Source: Lachnotalea glycerini
GTDB lineage: Bacteria > Bacillota > Clostridia > Lachnospirales > Lachnospiraceae
Length of the DNA: 64,000 bases
Reading direction: 5' to 3'
NCBI RefSeq assembly: GCF_003201285.1
Contig: NZ_QICS01000004.1
Span: 218,032-282,031, forward strand
A program made the translations under genes and the position numbers. Shown piece after piece: positions 1 through 7,901 of the stretch (within the stretch, counting starts at the first letter, position 1; every line of letters begins with the position of its first letter). The notes beneath the pieces were generated by a model. It did no database searches, was not told the DNA's origin, and saw nothing but the letters and a program-made list of their open reading frames with translations.

Positions 1-219
1 TCTAAACCAGACCCTGAAGTATTCTTAAAGGCAGCGGAATATATGAAAGTAGAGCCAAAAAATTGTATCGTAGTAGAAGATTCGCATGCTGGTATCTATG
101 CGGCGAAAGCGGCAGGTATGATTGCGGTTGGAATAGGTGATGCATCTAGTTATGATAAATCAGATTATAGTTTGAAAAGTTTTGGAGAGTTATTAGATAT
201 CGCTTTGAAATATAAGTGA
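1..219 (+). CDS. pgmB: beta-phosphoglucomutase (HAD family), C-terminal 72 residues
   Basis: This frame is open from base 1 and stops with TGA at 217-219, so only the end of the gene is present. It shows the KPDPEVFL stretch and the [17 protein letters not shown] stretch of HAD-superfamily sugar phosphomutases, in which the ED acidic pair binds Mg2+. Family knowledge: PgmB converts beta-glucose 1-phosphate to glucose 6-phosphate after maltose or kojibiose phosphorolysis. That would suit the alpha-glucan genes further along, but those are 24 kb away. A different HAD phosphatase remains possible because the cap domain is missing from the window. Confidence 0.8.
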   Translation, partial: SKPDPEVFLKAAEYMKVEPKNCIVVEDSHAGIYAAKAAGMIAVGIGDASSYDKSDYSLKSFGELLDIALKYK

Positions 220-708
220 AAATAATTGTTATTATTATCAGGAAATGAAATTTTGTTCTGTTGCCTTACAGCACTTTTAGGGATATACTTGTTGTGTAAG
301 GTTGAGACAAGACTAAAACGTAGATAATTAAATCGTGCGCAATGTCTTGCAAAATCGGTCGTATATCTGTATAATGTTTGTAAAACCGTTGTCTTAGCAA
401 AGGAGTTGATCCAGTCCGGCGCACTTGATATTGGACAATTAGCAATATAAGTGAAACGTGGAAAACTAAAATAATCATAAATTGCATAAAAATAGCTTCC
501 CTGCACGATTTCAGCAGGTGTTGTTTTTATACCCAAAGATGATTATTTGTTTTCCACACACAACAGTAAATGCACTTATTTGAGCTGTGGAAATTTTTCC
601 ACAGTTTTTTTCTTTCATAGGAAAGACCTTTTTGTGGTAACGTATAAAAGTATTGATTCCTATGAAACAAAAACACAATGCGCACGAAAGCAAGTGGAAA
701 ATGATTAG
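220..708. other. intergenic stretch, no supported gene
   Basis: About 490 bases follow the pgmB stop. Open frames of 60-120 codons exist on the minus strand, but they have no convincing ribosome-binding site and no recognisable motif. The run of fragments directly after it suggests decayed DNA. Confidence 0.5.
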
Positions 709-985
709 CAACACTATTTATCTGCATTGTTCCCTCATGGACTTCCACAATCTGTCGGACAAGCAGCAGCCCTAAACCATGTCTCAAATCCAGCCTTTCA
801 TCAGTGCTGTTCATGTAATGAGGTTTTTCCTCTAACTCTTGCAGCTTTTCAGCCGATAATCCAATACCATTATCAGCGATAATTAGGATAAGGGAAGTAT
901 CGGAGCTGCATGATTTCACAACAGCATCCTCCGATACCGCACTTTCGCTGTTACCGTTCCTGCCTTGTGCGATACTGATCTTTGT
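709..985 (-). pseudogene. histidine kinase ATPase-domain remnant
   Basis: Read on the minus strand, this stretch encodes the C-terminal part of a HATPase_c domain: the N/G1-box core IIADNGIGLS, followed by the G2-box HGLGLLLVRQIVEVHEGTM. The DHp domain with its phosphoacceptor histidine, the sensor region and the start are absent. The frame runs on past the end of the domain into unrelated residues. I therefore read it as the tail of a broken sensor kinase of the clostridial BceS/VanS-like type. No response regulator is next to it. Confidence 0.6.
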
Positions 986-1037
986 GCTGGTTCTTGCACT
1001 GGCTGTCATCCAATTTGGAAAGAAAGAAATGAGGTAA
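940..1037 (+). pseudogene. possible ABC permease C-terminal remnant
   Basis: A plus-strand frame ending in TAA at 1035-1037 encodes a hydrophobic helix (AILIFVLVLALAVIQFGKK) with a short basic tail, as at the end of many ABC permeases such as BceB/FtsX-like or lantibiotic-immunity types. There is no start and no upstream domain. It overlaps the opposite-strand kinase remnant, so the two fragments probably meet at an old recombination junction. The assignment rests on one helix. Confidence 0.3.
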
Positions 1038-1135
1038 ATAGGATGGAAAAAGAATATAATCTATGTACTAAATTTGTGTAAAAATGCGCAATATAAGACT
1101 ATAAAACTGCAACCTAAATTTAGAGTATAAACACA

Positions 1136-1164
1136 TTGACATTCATCGATTTGTTATCTATAAT
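1136..1164 (+). promoter_or_regulatory. sigma-A promoter of the arsR-acr3 operon
   Basis: A consensus -35 TTGACA (1136-1141) and -10 TATAAT (1159-1164) are separated by exactly 17 bases. A partial dyad, ATATATCGAATAATATAGAT (1167-1186), lies over the expected start of transcription, where an ArsR repressor would bind. Confidence 0.85.
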
Positions 1165-1203
1165 ACATATATCGAATAATATAGATTTGAGGTGAAAATA
1201 AAA

Positions 1204-1509
1204 GTGAGTACTTATGAAAATGATGCAAAGGTATTTAAAGCTTTCTGTGATGAAAATCGTTTAAAGATTCTAAAATTACTGCAAACGGGTGAAAAATGTG
1301 CTTGTAGGCTTTTGGAAGATTTAAAAATTGGTCAATCAACGTTATCTCATCATATGAAAATTTTGTGTGAATCTGGTGTGGTAAATGCACGAAAAGATGG
1401 AAAATGGATTTATTATTCGATTAGTCCAGAGGGTAGTGAATATGCTAGAAAATTATTGAAAGAAATTACGGTTATCTACTCTGATACAAAAGATAAGTGT
1501 TGTTTATAA
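1204..1509 (+). CDS. arsR: ArsR-family metalloregulatory repressor
   Basis: A 101-residue winged-helix protein of normal ArsR/SmtB size. Near residue 30 it has the ArsR-type metal site (GEKCACRLLEDL, Cys-X-Cys on the helix before the recognition helix), then GQSTLSHHMKIL as the recognition helix and a KDGKWIYYSI wing. The tail ends KCCL and may supply a further thiol. Family knowledge: As(III) or Sb(III) binding releases the repressor from its operator. I chose GTG at 1204 because the Shine-Dalgarno GAGGTG (1189-1194) sits nine bases before it; a GTG at 1192 would lie inside that site. It is probably co-transcribed with the arsenite exporter 86 bases downstream and controls itself through the dyad over its promoter. 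Confidence 0.88.
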   Translation: MSTYENDAKVFKAFCDENRLKILKLLQTGEKCACRLLEDLKIGQSTLSHHMKILCESGVVNARKDGKWIYYSISPEGSEYARKLLKEITVIYSDTKDKCCL

Positions 1510-1595
1510 AGATATTGATACTGTGCAGATACTTTATTCAAGAATAACAGAATGGCAATGTTAGATGTATTTATTTAATGAAAGAGAGGGTAATT

Positions 1596-2639
1596 ATGAG
1601 TAAGGAAAGTAAATTAGAAATCGGATTTTTTGAAAAATACCTAACGATTTGGGTTGTATTATGTATGGTAATCGGTGTATTAATAGGAACGTATTTACCA
1701 GCGATACCTAATTTTCTTGGCAAATTTGAATATGCCAATGTATCGATTCCAATTGCTATTTTAATTTGGGTCATGATTTATCCAATGATGTTGAAAGTGG
1801 ATTTTAAAAGCGTACGAAATGTAGGAAAGAATCCAAAAGGTCTGTATATTACATGGGTTACAAATTGGCTGATTAAGCCATTTACCATGTATTTTATTGC
1901 CTCTTTCTTTTTCTATGTGGTCTTTAAGGGATTTATTTCGCCAGAGCTTGCCAAGGATTATCTGGCTGGAGCCGTGCTATTAGGCGCAGCGCCGTGTACC
2001 GCTATGGTATTTGTTTGGAGTCATCTATGCAAAGGAAATCCAGCCTATACGGTAGTTCAAGTAGCGACGAATGACTTGATTATATTGTTTGCATTTACTC
2101 CAATTGTAGGATTTTTGCTAGGTGTGAGCGGGGTCAGCATACCTTGGGCAACCTTATTCTTATCGGTAATTTTATTTGTTGTTATTCCGCTAGGTGCAGG
2201 AATTATCACACGAATTACTATTATTAAGAATAAGGGAGAAGAATATTTTAATCAGAGTTTTATTCCTAAATTTAATCAAATTACCATGATAGGCTTATTG
2301 CTGACATTGGTTATTATATTTTCTTTTCAAGGTAACGTGATTATTGTGAATCCATTGCATATTTTGTTTATTGCAGTACCTTTGATTATACAAACCTTCT
2401 TTATATTCTTTTTAGCCTATTTGGCTGGTAAATTCTTACGATTGCCGCATGATATTGCAGCACCTGCAGGAATGATAGGTGCTTCTAATTTCTTTGAATT
2501 GGCAGTTGCAGTTGCAATATCGTTATTTGGTGCAAAAAGTCCAGTGGCACTAGCAACGATAGTAGGCGTCTTGGTAGAAGTGCCAGTCATGCTTACCTTG
2601 GTAAAAATTGCAAATAGAACGAAAACTTGGTTTTCATAA
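1596..2639 (+). CDS. acr3: arsenite efflux permease, ACR3 family
   Basis: A 347-residue, highly hydrophobic protein with about ten membrane helices. The ACR3 signature is clear: GAAPCTAMVFVWSHLCKG, containing the essential helix-4 cysteine, followed by NDLIILFAF and, near the end, GASNFFELAVAVAISLFG. Family knowledge: ACR3 is a BART-superfamily As(OH)3/H+ antiporter in the cytoplasmic membrane. The ATG at 1596 follows GAGAGG at a good distance; an in-frame ATG at 1578 lies upstream of that site and has a weaker context. It is the second gene of the ars operon. No arsC, arsA or arsM is next to it, so arsenate reduction must be done elsewhere or the cluster handles arsenite only. Confidence 0.92.
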   Translation: MSKESKLEIGFFEKYLTIWVVLCMVIGVLIGTYLPAIPNFLGKFEYANVSIPIAILIWVMIYPMMLKVDFKSVRNVGKNPKGLYITWVTNWLIKPFTMYFIASFFFYVVFKGFISPELAKDYLAGAVLLGAAPCTAMVFVWSHLCKGNPAYTVVQVATNDLIILFAFTPIVGFLLGVSGVSIPWATLFLSVILFVVIPLGAGIITRITIIKNKGEEYFNQSFIPKFNQITMIGLLLTLVIIFSFQGNVIIVNPLHILFIAVPLIIQTFFIFFLAYLAGKFLRLPHDIAAPAGMIGASNFFELAVAVAISLFGAKSPVALATIVGVLVEVPVMLTLVKIANRTKTWFS

Positions 2640-2781
2640 CTTATATGATAATGGAAAAGATTGATAGAATAACATATAGAGTATGAGAGTCAGGTGTATG
2701 CCGACCGGAAAGCCAAGTCTGGATAATAAATACCCAAATGTATACTATTGTTATATTTTTTAAGTTAATATAACCACTACT

Positions 2782-3675
2782 TTAATTTGGAGTTAACTGA
2801 AGATCATTGTCAAAAGCGTATTGGTGTAATAACTTTTTCATCTTTTTTAATAAATATATGTTTCCCCTGTCTGGATAATAATTGGTTAACATGTAGCAGA
2901 TCCTTGCGGGGGGCGAATCAATTAGATTATATATCTGAAGAGACATTTCCTGATTTAATAGTAATAAATTACTTCTTTGTATTATGGACCAGTAAGTTTC
3001 ATTGGTAAGAAACTGTTTTAATAAAGCGCAAGAGTCAACTTCGATTCTGGGTTTCTTTGAAGCGAATTTATAATCATGCCACATTTTAAAATCGTCGCTC
3101 CATCGCTGATAAATTTCATAGTTTACATCTAAATCTTCAGTACAAATTTTCTTGATGCCTTCGGGATTTTTGCAAGGTCTAATAACATAATAATCTTGCA
3201 TAAAAACTGGTTCACACATAACACCATTTACATTTCTTGCTTCAGAAACAAATGCAACATCTAATTCTTTTTTTGCGATTAATTCATAAGCTTCAATTGT
3301 CTGATAGGTAAAAATAGAAATATTAACCTCTTCATCTTCAGCCATTTTTTTACAAACATTAGCTACGATGGGCGAACCTAAACTTGAAATAGAAGATACA
3401 AGTAATGTTTTAGAAAGTTTTTCTTGAACAACTTCTATTTCTTCATATAAATTTAAAAATTTTTGAGCAATAATTAAAAATTCTCCTCCTTTTCTTGTTA
3501 TTTCAACATTCTTTTTCCCTTTTCCCCTGACAATTAAAGAATAGCCCAATTTTTCTTCCAAGGTTTTTATTCGACTAGTAATTGTTGGCTGCGTTTTATA
3601 AAGAAGTTCAGCAGTTTTCGTTAAATTTCTGTTCTCACACAAAAGAACGAATGTTTCGAGAAGATCATAATCCAT
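2782..3675 (-). CDS. LysR-type transcriptional regulator
   Basis: 297 residues, the normal LysR length. The N-terminal winged helix-turn-helix (residues 1-60) has the typical LLETFVLLCENRNLTKTAE start and a TQPTITSRIKTLEEKLGY recognition segment. A type 2 periplasmic-binding-protein fold follows (about 90-290) for co-inducer sensing. It is transcribed away from the permease and PLP-enzyme genes across a 165-base gap, the usual arrangement for a LysR regulator of its neighbours. The co-inducer is probably the amino acid those genes import and degrade, but its identity cannot be read from sequence. Confidence 0.88.
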   Translation of the reverse strand: MDYDLLETFVLLCENRNLTKTAELLYKTQPTITSRIKTLEEKLGYSLIVRGKGKKNVEITRKGGEFLIIAQKFLNLYEEIEVVQEKLSKTLLVSSISSLGSPIVANVCKKMAEDEEVNISIFTYQTIEAYELIAKKELDVAFVSEARNVNGVMCEPVFMQDYYVIRPCKNPEGIKKICTEDLDVNYEIYQRWSDDFKMWHDYKFASKKPRIEVDSCALLKQFLTNETYWSIIQRSNLLLLNQEMSLQIYNLIDSPPARICYMLTNYYPDRGNIYLLKKMKKLLHQYAFDNDLQLTPN

Positions 3676-3746
3676 AAAAAATCAGCTCCTTTAGATTGTA
3701 GTATTAATTATAGATATTATTTATATTATACATAATAATAATTGAT

Positions 3747-3775
3747 TTTACAATAATGGTATTAATGACTATAAT
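3747..3775 (+). promoter_or_regulatory. promoter of the amino-acid permease operon
   Basis: TTTACA (3747-3752) and TATAAT (3770-3775) are spaced by 17 bases in the divergent gap between the LysR gene and the permease. The surrounding ATAAT/ATTAA-rich sequence would suit a LysR binding region, but I see no clear T-N11-A dyad. Confidence 0.6.
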
Positions 3776-3840
3776 CACGATATATTCTGCAGAGTATTTT
3801 GTTTTAAATGACGATAAAAGAAGAGGAGGTAAGTTAAAAT

Positions 3841-5202
3841 ATGGTGCAAAATGTAAAAAATGATCAGCTTAAACGAAATGTTTCGGGTTTTAATGCATAC
3901 ACCATGGTCGTAGGAACAATTATTGGGACTGGAATTTTTTTCAAACCCCAAGCCATTTTTAGTGCGACTGGTACGGCTTCCCTGGGATTGATCTCATGGG
4001 TTATCGGATGTTTTTTAGGGCTTTGCGGAGGACTCATAGTTGCCGAAATAGGGGCAATGATACCAGAAACAGGGGGATTAATGACCTATATTGAGAAAAT
4101 ATACTCAAAATCATTAGGTTTTATGGTTGGTTGGGCACAAATGGTGGTTTTTTATCCAATTAGAAAATCTGCAAGTGCTGTAGTGTTTGGAATACAAGCT
4201 ACGGCGCTATTCGCGCTTGATGAGAAATATGCGATACCAATTGCTGTTGGATTAACTGTTTATTTATTTGTTGTTAATTTATTGGGAAATAAAGTATGTG
4301 ATTATTCCATCAATATAGCAACTTTTTTAAAATTTGTTCCGATTATTTTAATTATTGTATTTGGGCTTTTCTTAAATACAAATCCGGTGGAAATCAAACT
4401 ATTTCCGGTAACAGTTAATACGCATCCGTTTTTTCAGGGACTTTCCATAAGCGTTATAGCAACATTGTATGCTACGGATGGCTGGATCAATATTACCAAC
4501 ATAGGAGGTGAAATTGTAGAACCTCAGAAAAATATTCCAAAGGCTCTGATTGGCGGACTTCTTACAGTCAGTGGTGTATATCTTTTAATTAATATTGCTT
4601 ATCTTCGGGTAATGACACCTTCTGAAATGGCAGCAAGTGCTACCGTTGCCTCCGATGCAGCAGGAAGGTTGTTTGGCAATATAGGTCAAAAAACTGTTGC
4701 CGTTGGTATTTTAATATCAATAATGGGATCACATACAGGATTTACACGAGCAGCATGGAGGATCCCTTATGCATTGGGAGTACGTGACTGGCTACCATTT
4801 AGTGGATGGTTTAGTAAAGTAAGTGAAAAGACTCAGATGCCAGTAAATAGTGGAATATTTGTAACTGTACTTACAATTCTAAGCACTATTTTACTTCCAA
4901 ACTTCAACGTTTTAACCGATATTGGTTCTTATGTAATTTGGTTCTTTTATACCTTGACATTTATTGGACTTTTTATCTTAAGAAAAAAATGGGCAGATGT
5001 TGAAAGGTTTTACAAGGTTCCATTATACCCGGTTATCCCAATTATTGGTGTAATGGGAGGTATATTCGTAGTTATATCAACAACTATATATCAGCCTAAG
5101 ATTGCTTTACTGAGTGTATTACTTGTTGTAATTGGACTACCTATCTATTACTTCAAAACGAAAGAACATAATGATTTAGCTGATGATATTAGGAGGATAT
5201 AA
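3841..5202 (+). CDS. APC-superfamily amino-acid permease
   Basis: A 453-residue membrane protein with about twelve helices. Helix 1 carries the APC unwound-region motif (VVGTIIGTGIFFKP), and the first cytoplasmic loop follows with AEIGAMIPETGGLMTYIEKIY. The overall pattern is closest to LAT-type exchangers such as SteT (serine/threonine) rather than to APA basic amino-acid antiporters. The substrate is not determined. It starts at ATG after GAGGAGGTAAG and is followed, after one base, by the class V PLP enzyme, so uptake (or exchange) and conversion of one amino acid look coupled. The pair is probably controlled by the divergent LysR gene. Confidence 0.85.
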   Translation: MVQNVKNDQLKRNVSGFNAYTMVVGTIIGTGIFFKPQAIFSATGTASLGLISWVIGCFLGLCGGLIVAEIGAMIPETGGLMTYIEKIYSKSLGFMVGWAQMVVFYPIRKSASAVVFGIQATALFALDEKYAIPIAVGLTVYLFVVNLLGNKVCDYSINIATFLKFVPIILIIVFGLFLNTNPVEIKLFPVTVNTHPFFQGLSISVIATLYATDGWINITNIGGEIVEPQKNIPKALIGGLLTVSGVYLLINIAYLRVMTPSEMAASATVASDAAGRLFGNIGQKTVAVGILISIMGSHTGFTRAAWRIPYALGVRDWLPFSGWFSKVSEKTQMPVNSGIFVTVLTILSTILLPNFNVLTDIGSYVIWFFYTLTFIGLFILRKKWADVERFYKVPLYPVIPIIGVMGGIFVVISTTIYQPKIALLSVLLVVIGLPIYYFKTKEHNDLADDIRRI

Positions 5203-5203
5203 C

Positions 5204-6484
5204 ATGAAAAATATGACAGATAAAATGTTTACGAAAGAAGAACTACAGGAAATTAGATCAAAATTTAAATATGTTGATCATGATTTTGAAGGGACAAACA
5301 GGTTGTTTTTTGATAATGCGGGTGGCTCTTTAAGATTGATTAAAGCAGAAGAGGAATTCAAGCGTATTGATGAATTGCCAGATGCATCTGAGCATTCGAA
5401 TAAGCTGGCACTTTATTTGGCTGATGTTGAAAATAAAGGAAGAGAAGATATAAAAAGTGTTATTTTTAATGCAAAAAGCGGCGTTATCTATCCAGGCTTT
5501 ACAGCTTCCCAGATCATGATGGAAATAGTACGAGTAATTAGTGACAATGCAAAAGGAACAAATTACGTTACAACAACTTTAGAGCATCCATCTGCATATG
5601 ACGCAATTACATACTATTCTAAAAAAAATAATTGCGAGATGAGGGTTGCTGGAGTAAATATCTCAACTGGTGGTATCGATGTTGATGCGGTTACATCACT
5701 CATTGATTCAGAAACGGCTATTTTATGCTGTATGGCTGCTTCTAATATATCCGGCTATATTTATGATATTGAAAAGATATTCAAAAAAGCAAGAGAAATC
5801 AACCCTGAAATTTATATTATTTGTGATGCTGTACAGCATGCGCCCCATGGAATTCTGGATCCCGAGAAATATGGTATTGATGCCATGAATATTGCACCTT
5901 ATAAATTTTTTGGGATAAGGGGATTCAGTATTGCATATCTTTCAGACAGAATTGCCTCATTTGCCCATCATAGGTTATTGGGAAAAGCTTCCGATGAATG
6001 GGAAATTGGTAGTCCGGCACCTGCACATTTTGCAGCAATTTCAGCAATTGTTGACTATGTAGCCGAACTTGGTGAAAAGCACGGCAATGGTGAGACAAAT
6101 AGAAGAAAACTATTCGAAATGGGAATGAAAAGAATTTCCGATCATGAAAGAGGTTTACTTTACATGATGCTGGAAGGAACAGAAAATGTTAAAGGACTAC
6201 GTTATGTTGATGGCTTGACAGTGAAAATGGATGGAACAGATCTCTATACCAGGGATTTAATTATGAGCATTGAATTTGCGAATATGAGCTGCGAGCAGGC
6301 GGTAGAAGAGTATGAAAAACGCAATACAGTAACGTTTGAAAGATCTGCTTCTAGTTTGTATTCCAAGAGAATGGTTGAAGCTTTTGACTCAAAAGGGGTT
6401 GTAAGACTTTCACCATTACATGTTAATTCGCCTGAGGAGATTGAAGAATTTTTGAGGGTATCTCAAGAAATTTCACGTTTATAG
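5204..6484 (+). CDS. class V aminotransferase / cysteine desulfurase-like PLP enzyme
   Basis: 426 residues with a fold-type I PLP layout. The Schiff-base lysine is in NIAPYKFFGIRG (Lys about 234), the PLP-pyridine aspartate in ICDAVQHAPH, and the N-terminal FFDNAGGSLRL segment is typical of the SufS/isopenicillin-epimerase-like branch. I do not see the mobile-loop active-site cysteine of true desulfurases, so a lyase, epimerase or aminotransferase role on the imported amino acid is as likely. ATG 5204 is used because AGGAGGA (5191-5197) precedes it by six bases; the frame is also open upstream. It overlaps nothing and starts one base after the permease stop, so it is translationally coupled. 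Confidence 0.78.
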   Translation: MKNMTDKMFTKEELQEIRSKFKYVDHDFEGTNRLFFDNAGGSLRLIKAEEEFKRIDELPDASEHSNKLALYLADVENKGREDIKSVIFNAKSGVIYPGFTASQIMMEIVRVISDNAKGTNYVTTTLEHPSAYDAITYYSKKNNCEMRVAGVNISTGGIDVDAVTSLIDSETAILCCMAASNISGYIYDIEKIFKKAREINPEIYIICDAVQHAPHGILDPEKYGIDAMNIAPYKFFGIRGFSIAYLSDRIASFAHHRLLGKASDEWEIGSPAPAHFAAISAIVDYVAELGEKHGNGETNRRKLFEMGMKRISDHERGLLYMMLEGTENVKGLRYVDGLTVKMDGTDLYTRDLIMSIEFANMSCEQAVEEYEKRNTVTFERSASSLYSKRMVEAFDSKGVVRLSPLHVNSPEEIEEFLRVSQEISRL

Positions 6485-6606
6485 GACTACAAACAAGAAA
6501 GCGGACTCCCTCACTCATGAGGGTCTTGAACGCTTTACCACGCCAAATGCAGTCACGCAGTGACATTCTCTACTTACAACAAGGTCTTTCTCGTATGAAA
6601 TAAAAG

Positions 6607-6642
6607 AATCTCTTGCATCCGATTGGATACAAGAGATTTTTT
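6607..6642 (+). terminator. intrinsic terminator after the permease/PLP-enzyme operon
   Basis: AATCTCTTG (6607-6615) pairs with CAAGAGATT (6630-6638), extended past one mismatch by ATCC/GGAT around a GATT loop. A T-run follows. It lies 120 bases after the PLP-enzyme stop. Confidence 0.85.
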
Positions 6643-6798
6643 AGGATAAGTTTGAATAGAAATTATATTATAGGAGTATCTACCGTAAAAGAAAAACTGA
6701 TAATTACTTATCAAGGTATGAAACAGTATGAGGAAAACGGTTGGTTTAACGGGTTGATTTATATGCTAAGCAATTGATACATGTAGTGAAATACTAGC

Positions 6799-6821
6799 TA
6801 TGTAACATCCTATGTTACATA
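6799..6821. promoter_or_regulatory. perfect inverted repeat upstream of the XRE gene (candidate operator)
   Basis: Ten-base arms TATGTAACAT and ATGTTACATA are separated by CCT and match perfectly. The repeat sits just upstream of the candidate promoter of the XRE gene, a natural place for an autoregulatory or partner-regulator site. Nothing else in the 410-base gap looks coding. Confidence 0.6.
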
Positions 6822-6837
6822 TGCACAGGATAAGTGC

Positions 6838-6866
6838 TTGTTTGTAGTTGGCTGTTGATATATACT
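6838..6866 (+). promoter_or_regulatory. promoter of the XRE regulator gene
   Basis: TTGTTT (6838-6843) and TATACT (6861-6866) have 17-base spacing. Transcription would start about 20 bases before the AAAGGGG ribosome-binding site of the gene at 6896. Confidence 0.55.
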
Positions 6867-6895
6867 AATAGCAACAAAACGAAAGGGGTACCGAA

Positions 6896-7372
6896 ATGGA
6901 AATAGGTATTAAAATATCCCAAGCAAGACGTGAACAAGGAATCACACAAGTAGAGCTGGCAGAAAAAATGTCAGTAACAAGACAGACAGTATCCCGCTGG
7001 GAATCCGGAGTGGCTTATCCTGATATAGAGAAAGTAGTAGATATCGCTGAAATCCTTCATGTATCATGTGACTATCTTTTAATGACAGATTCCAACATGA
7101 GGAATGAAGATCCCATCAATGAAAATAAAGGTAATCTAGCTTCGTTCACTTCTGTTACGAGATTGCTCACTACATTGGAAAGAAAAACAGTTCGCATGTC
7201 CTTTTATGATAATGAAGAGGATATGGATGCATCAAATGTAATCTGTAAAGTTGAGGGCTTTGAAGGAAATTGGATAAGGGTAATAATTATGAAAAAGAAG
7301 GAAGAACGAAAAAAGATTATTGCGCTTTCGTCAATACTGTCCTTTGAAATTGTAGATGAGGAGGATTCGTAA
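6896..7372 (+). CDS. XRE-family regulator with a novel C-terminal domain
   Basis: 158 residues. Residues 5-60 form a Cro/C1-type helix-turn-helix (SQARREQGITQVELAEKMS, then TRQTVSRWESG, a canonical recognition helix). A short linker leads to a second domain (about residues 95-155) containing VRMSFYDNEEDMDAS and an IIALSSILSFEIV ending. The gene directly downstream ends with a domain of the same design, so the two products probably form one functional unit. I do not recognise a ligand for this domain. The start at ATG 6896 follows GAAAGGGG. The stop codon touches the ATG of the next gene, so the two are co-transcribed and coupled. Confidence 0.82.
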   Translation: MEIGIKISQARREQGITQVELAEKMSVTRQTVSRWESGVAYPDIEKVVDIAEILHVSCDYLLMTDSNMRNEDPINENKGNLASFTSVTRLLTTLERKTVRMSFYDNEEDMDASNVICKVEGFEGNWIRVIIMKKKEERKKIIALSSILSFEIVDEEDS

Positions 7373-7726
7373 ATGGAATATATATATGGAATATGGGCCT
7401 TTTTAGGTTTCCTTGCCTTTTTACAAGTTAGTAGCTTGTCAACCAAGCAGAAGCGAATGGAAAGACGTGAAAATGATGATTCTCAGGTAAGAAGTAGTAT
7501 GAAAGACGATATGAAGATGATATTGACTCCATATGTTGGAAAAGAAGTAATATTTGACTTTTATGAAGATGAAGAAGATTTAGACATGGTCAACACTAAC
7601 AAAAATAAATTTATCCTTTTAGATGTTGATGAAAAATGGGCCTTAATTAGAATTGAGAGCACAAGAAAAACAGTGAATAAGTTGATACGAATTTCTTCTG
7701 TCAAGGGAGTGTCTTTCAATGGATAG
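7373..7726 (+). CDS. small membrane-anchored protein sharing the XRE partner's C-terminal domain
   Basis: 117 residues. One N-terminal hydrophobic helix (residues 3-22, IYGIWAFLGFLAFLQV) is followed by a charged linker and a domain at about 45-117 with VIFDFYEDEEDLDMV and LIRISSVKGVSFNG. It parallels FYDNEEDMDAS and IIALSSILSFEIV of the preceding regulator. The predicted topology, a membrane anchor plus cytosolic domain, would let it hold or sense something together with the regulator. The ATG at 7373 directly follows the previous stop, and the Shine-Dalgarno GAGGAGG lies inside the upstream gene. No known family is recognised. Confidence 0.75.
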   Translation: MEYIYGIWAFLGFLAFLQVSSLSTKQKRMERRENDDSQVRSSMKDDMKMILTPYVGKEVIFDFYEDEEDLDMVNTNKNKFILLDVDEKWALIRIESTRKTVNKLIRISSVKGVSFNG

Positions 7727-7772
7727 ATTTGTTTTGAAATCAGCAAAGTAGCAGCATTTAATAGCGCTAAAA

Positions 7773-7820
7773 CAGGGAGCTACCAGCTATCAAGCGATAA
7801 TTCTCCCTGCTTTATTATAT
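7773..7820 (+). terminator. probable terminator after the XRE pair
   Basis: CAGGGAG (7773-7779) pairs with CTCCCTG (7803-7809), with an inner GCT/AGC helix in the 23-base loop. A T-rich tract (CTTTATTATATTTT) follows. It may also serve the convergent GH30 gene. Confidence 0.5.
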
Positions 7821-7901
7821 TTTGGATGAAACAGTAAATTAAGATCTCCTATTTTATTAGCACTTCTTCCTTACACTGTCCATCTATTCTTATCAAATTA
7901 T

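Noticed and set aside
165..536. 123-codon minus-strand open frame
   Set aside because: No ribosome-binding site, overlaps the end of pgmB, no motif; Tyr/Phe/Ser-rich as expected from AT-rich antisense sequence.
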